Positions 5,913 through 8,822 of a stretch of 8,822 bases of DNA are shown piece by piece (the stretch's first letter is position 1; each line of letters begins with the position of its first letter). Origin of the DNA: Actinomycetota bacterium (GTDB lineage: Bacteria; Actinomycetota; Actinomycetes; Propionibacteriales; Propionibacteriaceae); NCBI GenBank assembly GCA_016213595.1, contig JACRAA010000083.1, forward strand, positions 1 to 8,822, in the 5' to 3' direction. The translations under genes and the position numbers were made by a program. The notes under the pieces are model-generated. The model ran no database searches, was not told the DNA's origin, and worked only from the letters and a program-made list of their open reading frames with translations.

Positions 5913-6426
5913 GTCCGACGAGCCTCGTACCCTCGCCCAGCCCAGCGCCGCGTTCCTCGGGGACCGGGGAGACCCGGACCCGACTGTACGGGCGCTGATC
6001 GCCGACGCCGGCAGCGACCTGCCGACGAGCTACCTCCGGGCGGTTGTGGCCCTGTGCGGGGCCAGGCTGCTCCTGCCCGTCGTCGCCACCGGGGACGACT
6101 CGTCCGACGGTCCGGACCCTGACCGGCAGGCCGAGCTGGCCACCGTCTCCATCAAGGCTCCGGACGGTCGCCGCGCGCTGCTCGCGTTCACCGGCATCGA
6201 CGCCGTCGTCGCCTGGGAGCCGCGCGCTCGACCCGTACCGGCCACGCTCGACGACGTCGCCGCCACTGTCCTGGAGACCGGCGACGACGCCCTGCTCGTG
6301 GACCCGGCCGGCCCTGTACCGTTCGTCATCGGCGACGACCTCATCGCCCAGCTCGCGCAGGGGCGGCGACTCGTCGAGCTGGACGACGGGGGCTTCGGGT
6401 GGGCCTTCCTGAACCAGGACACGTGA
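5905..6426 (+). CDS. SseB family protein
   Basis: A 173-residue soluble protein, ATG 5905 to TGA 6424-6426, overlapping the previous gene by 8 bases and so probably translationally coupled. A GAGGAC at 5895-5900 is a fair ribosome binding site. The region GARLLLPVVA (52-61), AELATVSI (76-83), GRRALLAFTGIDAVVAWEP (88-106), ARPVP (108-112) and DALLVDPAGPVPFVIGDDL (128-146) matches the SseB N-terminal domain as found in actinobacterial proteins. The first 25 residues are poorly conserved and probably disordered. The function of actinobacterial SseB-domain proteins is unknown; the name comes from an enterobacterial protein and does not imply secretion here. It is the last gene before the infC promoter region, a position I recall as common in actinobacteria. 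Confidence 0.85.
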   Translation: MAESDEPRTLAQPSAAFLGDRGDPDPTVRALIADAGSDLPTSYLRAVVALCGARLLLPVVATGDDSSDGPDPDRQAELATVSIKAPDGRRALLAFTGIDAVVAWEPRARPVPATLDDVAATVLETGDDALLVDPAGPVPFVIGDDLIAQLAQGRRLVELDDGGFGWAFLNQDT

Positions 6427-6468
6427 AGGCGGTCGTTCGGAACACGTCGCGACCCGTACCCAACACGT
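6419..6468 (+). repeat. Three ACACGT direct repeats upstream of the infC promoter, possible operator
   Basis: ACACGT occurs at 6419-6424, 6442-6447 and 6463-6468; the last two belong to a 9-base perfect repeat AACACGTCG (6441-6449 and 6462-6470). Spacing is 23 and 21 bases, close to two helical turns, so the copies face the same side of DNA. They lie 42-96 bases upstream of the infC -10 element. The first copy covers the SseB gene stop. No known regulator is recognised. Confidence 0.35.
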
Positions 6469-6509
6469 CGGTATGGCGGTGCGGATTTCGCGGCGGTACC
6501 TCGCTCGTC

Positions 6510-6515
6510 TAGACT
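6510..6515 (+). promoter_or_regulatory. -10 element TAGACT of the infC-rpmI-rplT promoter
   Basis: TAGACT fits TANNNT and lies in the gap after the SseB gene. Transcription would begin near 6522, immediately before the first leader stem-loop (6524-6540), giving a leader of about 176 nt. TTTCGC at 6486-6491 is a weak -35 candidate at 18 bases. Unlike the other promoters in the window, this one is far from the start codon. Confidence 0.5.
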
Positions 6516-6521
6516 GTGCCG

Positions 6522-6697
6522 GTCGGCCCGACGAGGGCCGCGCGGAAGTGGAGGCCTGACCTCCCACCTGACCACCCTCTGGGCGGCAGGTCATCAACGA
6601 AGGCGACGCATCGGCGTGCGCCTCGGGTCAGGGTCTTCGCGCACCGCGCGGAGGCCCTTTCGTCATGTCGGCGCCAGAACCGCACCTTGGAGGACAC
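6522..6697 (+). promoter_or_regulatory. Structured 5' leader of the infC-rpmI-rplT operon
   Basis: This non-coding stretch can fold into consecutive stem-loops: 6524-6540 (CGGCCC/GGGCCG, loop GACGA); 6548-6567 (GTGGAGG with CCTCCCAC, one bulge); 6566-6591 (ACCTG..CC.CCC with GGG.GGCAGGT, loop TCT), which shares two bases with the previous one; 6601-6623 (AGGCG-ACGC with GCGT-G-CGCCT, loop ATCG); and a 13-bp hairpin at 6630-6658. CCTGACC occurs twice (6555-6561, 6567-6573) and each copy is complementary to GGTCAGG at 6626-6632, which overlaps the base of the last hairpin. In Bacillus subtilis the infC-rpmI-rplT leader is controlled by L20; an analogous control here is inference. I do not recognise a named riboswitch. 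Pairing was done by eye. Confidence 0.5.
6630..6658 (+). terminator. Terminator-like hairpin (attenuator candidate) in the infC leader
   Basis: The arms 6630-6642 and 6646-6658 pair over 13 positions (two of them G-T) around the 3-base loop ACC. The stem is closed by AGGG/CCCT and is followed by TT and then CGTC, a very short U-run. It ends 30 bases before the GGAGG that precedes the probable infC start. Position and stability suggest conditional termination or translational control, though the weak U-tract leaves this open. Confidence 0.45.
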
Positions 6698-6700
6698 ATC
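6689..6700 (+). promoter_or_regulatory. GGAGG ribosome binding site pointing to an ATC start codon of infC
   Basis: GGAGG at 6689-6693 is followed by ACAC and then ATC at 6698-6700. Conserved IF3 sequence (STEPRINDRIRVPE) begins right after this ATC. The only standard in-frame start nearby, ATG 6665, has no Shine-Dalgarno and lies 7 bases after the leader hairpin. The 4-base spacing is a little short but workable. Confidence 0.6.
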
Positions 6701-7387
6701 AGCACTGAACCGCGCATCAACGACCGCATCCGCGTGCCCGAGGTCAGACTCGTCGGCCCGAACGGGGAGCAGGTGGGCATCGTCCGCATCGAGGACGCGA
6801 TCCGCCTTGCCCAGGAGGCCGACCTCGACCTCGTGGAGGTCGCGCCGGGGAACCGGCCGCCGGTCTGCAAGCTCATGGACTACGGGAAGTGGAAGTACGA
6901 GAACGCCCAGAAGGCCCGTGAGTCGAGGCGCAACCAGACGAACACCGTGATCAAAGAGATGAAGCTGCGGCCGAAGATCGACGCTCACGACTACGACACC
7001 AAGAAGGGCCATGTGGTCCGCTTCCTCAGGGGCGGCGACAAGGTCAAGATCACCATCATGTTCCGAGGCCGTGAGCAGTCGAAGCCGGAGCTCGGCTTCA
7101 ACCTGCTCAAGAAGCTCGCGGAGGACGTCGCCGAGGACGGCATCGTCGAGTCCGCGCCGAAGCAGGACGGCCGCAACATGCTCATGGTGCTCGCCCCCAC
7201 GCGCCGCAAGTCCGACGCCCGTGTCGAGCAGCAGGCGGAGAAGAGCCGGCGTTCCGCCGAGCGCAGCGCGAGCGAGGAGGCGGAGCAGCGCGAGCTCGCC
7301 GAGCTCCGCGCCCTCCACGCCGCCAAGGCCGAGCCGAAGCGCCGTCGCGGTCCCTCAGACAACCTGGATCCAGACATCGACGTGTAG
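6698..7387 (+). CDS. infC: Translation initiation factor IF-3
   Basis: IF3 binds the 30S subunit, blocks premature 50S joining and discriminates against wrong start codons and initiator tRNA. The chosen start is ATC 6698, giving 229 residues; a conservative start is ATG 6665 (240 residues), which adds 11 residues outside the conserved core. The N-domain begins INDRIRVPEVRLVGPNGEQ, followed by DLVEVAPGNRPPVCKLMDYGK, the linker (KARESRRNQ) and the C-domain with KEMKLRPKI, HDYDTKKGHVVRFL, KVKITIMFRGREQ and KQDGRNM. After about residue 175 comes a highly charged Ala/Arg/Glu-rich tail of roughly 55 residues, likely coiled coil then disordered, ending in DIDV; IF3 of E. coli has 180 residues and lacks it. 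Tails of this type occur in other actinobacterial IF3 proteins. A rare start codon would allow IF3 to repress its own mRNA, as known for the AUU start in E. coli. Confidence 0.96.
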   Translation: MSTEPRINDRIRVPEVRLVGPNGEQVGIVRIEDAIRLAQEADLDLVEVAPGNRPPVCKLMDYGKWKYENAQKARESRRNQTNTVIKEMKLRPKIDAHDYDTKKGHVVRFLRGGDKVKITIMFRGREQSKPELGFNLLKKLAEDVAEDGIVESAPKQDGRNMLMVLAPTRRKSDARVEQQAEKSRRSAERSASEEAEQRELAELRALHAAKAEPKRRRGPSDNLDPDIDV

Positions 7388-7426
7388 TCGAGTCCTTTTG
7401 CCCGAAAGATAAGAACGGAGCGGCAC

Positions 7427-7621
7427 ATGCCGAAGATGAAGACGCACTCCGGTGCCAAGAAGCGGTTCAAGGTCACGGGAACCGGCAAGCTGACGCACCG
7501 GTCCGCCGGCAAGCGCCACCTCAACGAGCACAAGTCGTCCCGCGCCACGCGTCGCCTCATGCCCGACGCCGCGGTGACAGGTTCCGACGCCAAGAAGGTC
7601 CGTCGCCTCCTCGGCATGTGA
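7427..7621 (+). CDS. rpmI: 50S ribosomal protein L35
   Basis: L35 is a small basic protein of the large ribosomal subunit. The 64 residues match the usual length, and the N-terminus MPKMKTHSGAKKRFKVTGTGK and the internal HLNEHKSSRATRRL region are family signatures. ATG 7427 follows GGAG (7417-7420) by 6 bases. It sits 39 bases after infC and 32 bases before rplT, the universal infC-rpmI-rplT order. No promoter or terminator is evident in the gaps. Confidence 0.98.
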   Translation: MPKMKTHSGAKKRFKVTGTGKLTHRSAGKRHLNEHKSSRATRRLMPDAAVTGSDAKKVRRLLGM

Positions 7622-7653
7622 CCCCACCAGACCACAGCATCAAGGAGTAACCC

Positions 7654-8022
7654 ATGGCACGCGTCAAGCGCGCAGTCAACGCACACAAGAAGCGCCGCGA
7701 AGTCCTCGAGCTCGCGTCGGGCTACCGCGGGCAGCGTTCACGCCTGTACCGCAAGGCGAAGGAGCAGATGCTCCACTCGCTCGCCTACGCCTACCGTGAC
7801 CGCCGCGACCGCAAGGGCGACTTCCGCGCCCTGTGGATCCAGCGGATCAACGCCGCGGCTCGCGCCGAGGGCATGACCTACAACCGGTTCATCGCCGGCC
7901 TCAAGGCGTCCGGGATCGAGGTCGACCGCAAGATCCTCGCCGAGCTCGCCGTCAGTGACCCGACTGCCTTCGCCGCGCTGGTGCAGGCCGCGAAGGATGC
8001 AGCGCCGGCGACGGCTGCCTGA
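7654..8022 (+). CDS. rplT: 50S ribosomal protein L20
   Basis: L20 binds 23S rRNA and is needed early in 50S assembly; in several bacteria it also represses its own operon by binding the mRNA. The 122 residues begin with the basic, rRNA-embedded extension MARVKRAVNAHKKRR (1-15), followed by GYRGQRSRLYRKAKEQ (23-38) and GDFRALWIQRINAAAR (55-70); the globular C-terminal part contains MTYNRFIAGLKASGIEVDRK (74-93). ATG 7654 is preceded by AAGGAG (7642-7647) with 6 bases of spacing. The Ala-rich end (after about residue 110) is slightly longer than in E. coli, which is usual in actinobacteria. The RNA methyltransferase gene begins 7 bases after the stop. Confidence 0.98.
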   Translation: MARVKRAVNAHKKRREVLELASGYRGQRSRLYRKAKEQMLHSLAYAYRDRRDRKGDFRALWIQRINAAARAEGMTYNRFIAGLKASGIEVDRKILAELAVSDPTAFAALVQAAKDAAPATAA

Positions 8023-8029
8023 GTCCGAC

Positions 8030-8822
8030 ATGCCGCGGCGGACGGAACTCGAGTCCGCAGCCACCGAGCCGACCGGACCCGCAGGTGCGGGAGCCCTCCG
8101 GTCGGCTCGTCGGCTGTCGACGCTGAAAGGACGTCGTGCCACCGGGCAGTTCCTCGCTGAAGGGCCCCAGGCGGTACGAGAGGCGGTGGCGGCCGATGTG
8201 GTCGTGCGCCTGTTCGTCACGGCGTCTGCCGCCGACCGGCACGCGGGGATAGTGCAGGACGCCGCGAACTCGGGCATCGTCGTCCTGCTCGTCACCGACA
8301 CTGAGCTCGCCTCGCTGACGGACACCGTCACCCCGCAGGGTCTCGTCGCCGTGTGTCGCGCCCGCTCGGCGTCGCTCGACGACGTCGTCGCCCTCGCACC
8401 CCGCCTCGTCGTGGTGTGCGCCAAGGTCCGCGACCCCGGCAATGCCGGCACGGTGATCCGCTGCGCCGACGCGTTCGGCGCGGACGCGGTCGTCCTGACC
8501 CAGGGCTCGGTCGACGTCCACAACCCGAAGACCGTACGGGCCTCCGTCGGCAGCATCTTCCACCTGCCGCTCGTCGAGGACGTAAGCCTCGAGGAGGCGA
8601 CGCACGCGCTCAAGGCAGCAGGCCTGACCGTCGTCGCGGCCGACGGCTCCGGCACGCAGACGCTCCTCGACCTCGACCTCACGGTCCCCGTCGCCTGGGT
8701 CTTCGGCAACGAGGCGTGGGGCCTTCCGCCGGCAGACCTTGCCACCGCCGACGTCGTCGCGAAGGTCCCCATGTGGGGCGCCGCGGAGAGCCTCAACCTC
8801 TCGACAGCAGCCGCCGTCTGCC
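8030..8822 (+). CDS. SpoU/TrmH-family RNA 2'-O-ribose methyltransferase, truncated by the window end
   Basis: The frame runs open from ATG 8030 to the last base, giving 264 complete codons; only the extreme C-terminus is missing. It is a SPOUT-fold SAM-dependent enzyme that methylates ribose 2'-OH in rRNA or tRNA. An N-terminal substrate-binding domain (FLAEGPQAVREAV, 41-53, typical of rRNA-type members) precedes the catalytic domain with motif 1 VRDPGNAGTVIRCADAFGA (133-151, N138 and R144), motif 2 WVFGNEAWGL (223-232) and motif 3 VPMWGAAESLNLSTAAAV (246-263, E253 and N256). The exact target cannot be told. The start lies 7 bases after the rplT stop with no ribosome binding site, and residues 1-22 are outside the conserved part, so the start is less certain. 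In related genomes pheS-pheT usually follow, just beyond this window. Confidence 0.92.
   Translation, partial: MPRRTELESAATEPTGPAGAGALRSARRLSTLKGRRATGQFLAEGPQAVREAVAADVVVRLFVTASAADRHAGIVQDAANSGIVVLLVTDTELASLTDTVTPQGLVAVCRARSASLDDVVALAPRLVVVCAKVRDPGNAGTVIRCADAFGADAVVLTQGSVDVHNPKTVRASVGSIFHLPLVEDVSLEEATHALKAAGLTVVAADGSGTQTLLDLDLTVPVAWVFGNEAWGLPPADLATADVVAKVPMWGAAESLNLSTAAAVC
8066..8108 (+). terminator. Perfect 12-bp inverted repeat within the start of the RNA methyltransferase gene
   Basis: GAGCCGACCGGA (8066-8077) is the exact reverse complement of TCCGGTCGGCTC (8097-8108). Inside, CCCGC (8078-8082) pairs with GCGGG (8087-8091) around AGGT, leaving five unpaired bases on the 3' side. It starts 44 bases after the rplT stop and has no U-tract. 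It may terminate or attenuate the infC-rpmI-rplT transcript, but it lies inside codons 13-27 of the next gene, so the call is tentative. Confidence 0.4.

Noticed and set aside
6435..6443. GTTCGGAAC palindrome resembling half of an actinobacterial SOS (LexA) box
   Set aside because: The LexA box needs GAAC and GTTC arms in the other order with a 4-base spacer; this short palindrome does not match and infC is not an expected SOS gene.
6616..6708. A 30-codon upstream open frame (GTG 6616 to TGA 6708) running through the attenuator hairpin and past the infC start
   Set aside because: It lacks a convincing ribosome binding site, contains no run of one regulatory amino acid, and its composition is what the hairpin sequence would give by chance. 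A leader peptide is not supported.
8136..8138. GTG 8136 preceded by AAAGGA as an alternative start for the RNA methyltransferase gene
   Set aside because: It is not in the frame that encodes the SpoU motifs.
7738..8796. Long minus-strand open frame opposite rplT and the RNA methyltransferase gene
   Set aside because: The plus-strand frame carries all three SpoU motifs; the minus frame is Ser/Thr/Arg-rich with no family resemblance.
1..8822. tRNA, rRNA, CRISPR arrays, insertion sequences, phage genes, defence systems
   Set aside because: No clover-leaf sequence, regularly spaced long repeats, transposase or integrase motifs, or defence-type domains were seen on either strand.

Overview
The window comes from a high-GC Gram-positive bacterium (Actinomycetota). 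The clearest evidence is mshC, a mycothiol biosynthesis gene confined to this phylum. Two actinobacterial proteins of unknown function (DUF3145 and DUF3090), the long form of HisG, and actinobacterial-style IF3, L35 and L20 agree with this. I cannot name the genus. Gene density is high and there is no phage, transposon, CRISPR, tRNA or rRNA signal. It reads as core chromosome rather than an accessory island.

Layout. (1) Bases 1-2084, plus strand: the 3' end of a DUF3145 gene, a DUF3090 gene with a C-terminal Cys/His zinc-knuckle-like motif, and mshC. The last two each have a TAGGCT -10 element only 7-8 bases before the start codon and no Shine-Dalgarno, so both are probably leaderless transcripts. 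(2) Bases 2119-2763, minus strand: a lone SAM-dependent methyltransferase, convergent with mshC across a GC-rich inverted repeat and divergent from argG across a 173-base promoter region. (3) Bases 2937-6426, plus strand: a tightly packed run argG - hisE - hisG - PH-domain membrane protein - SseB-family protein. Overlaps of 3-8 bases or a gap of 5 bases suggest one translationally coupled operon. argG is the E. coli-like 'type 2' argininosuccinate synthase and also looks leaderless. (4) Bases 6427-8022: a promoter, a leader of about 175 nt full of stem-loops, and the translation operon infC - rpmI - rplT. (5) From 8030 to the window end: the start of a SpoU/TrmH-family RNA methyltransferase, the usual neighbour before pheST in related genomes.

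How the genes work together. MshC joins cysteine to GlcN-Ins on the way to mycothiol. HisG and HisE perform the first two steps of histidine synthesis, and ArgG, fused into the same transcription unit, performs the penultimate step of arginine synthesis. IF3, L35 and L20 are co-regulated translation components.

The features most worth a second look are: infC probably starting at an AUC codon; the infC leader, with a 13-bp terminator-like hairpin and a pair of repeats that could form a competing fold; the repeated leaderless promoter architecture; an argG-hisE GTGA coupling using type 2 ArgG; a perfect 12-bp inverted repeat inside the beginning of the RNA methyltransferase gene; and an apparent excess of the word GTACGGG. 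I found no evidence for an undescribed multi-gene system such as defence or secretion.
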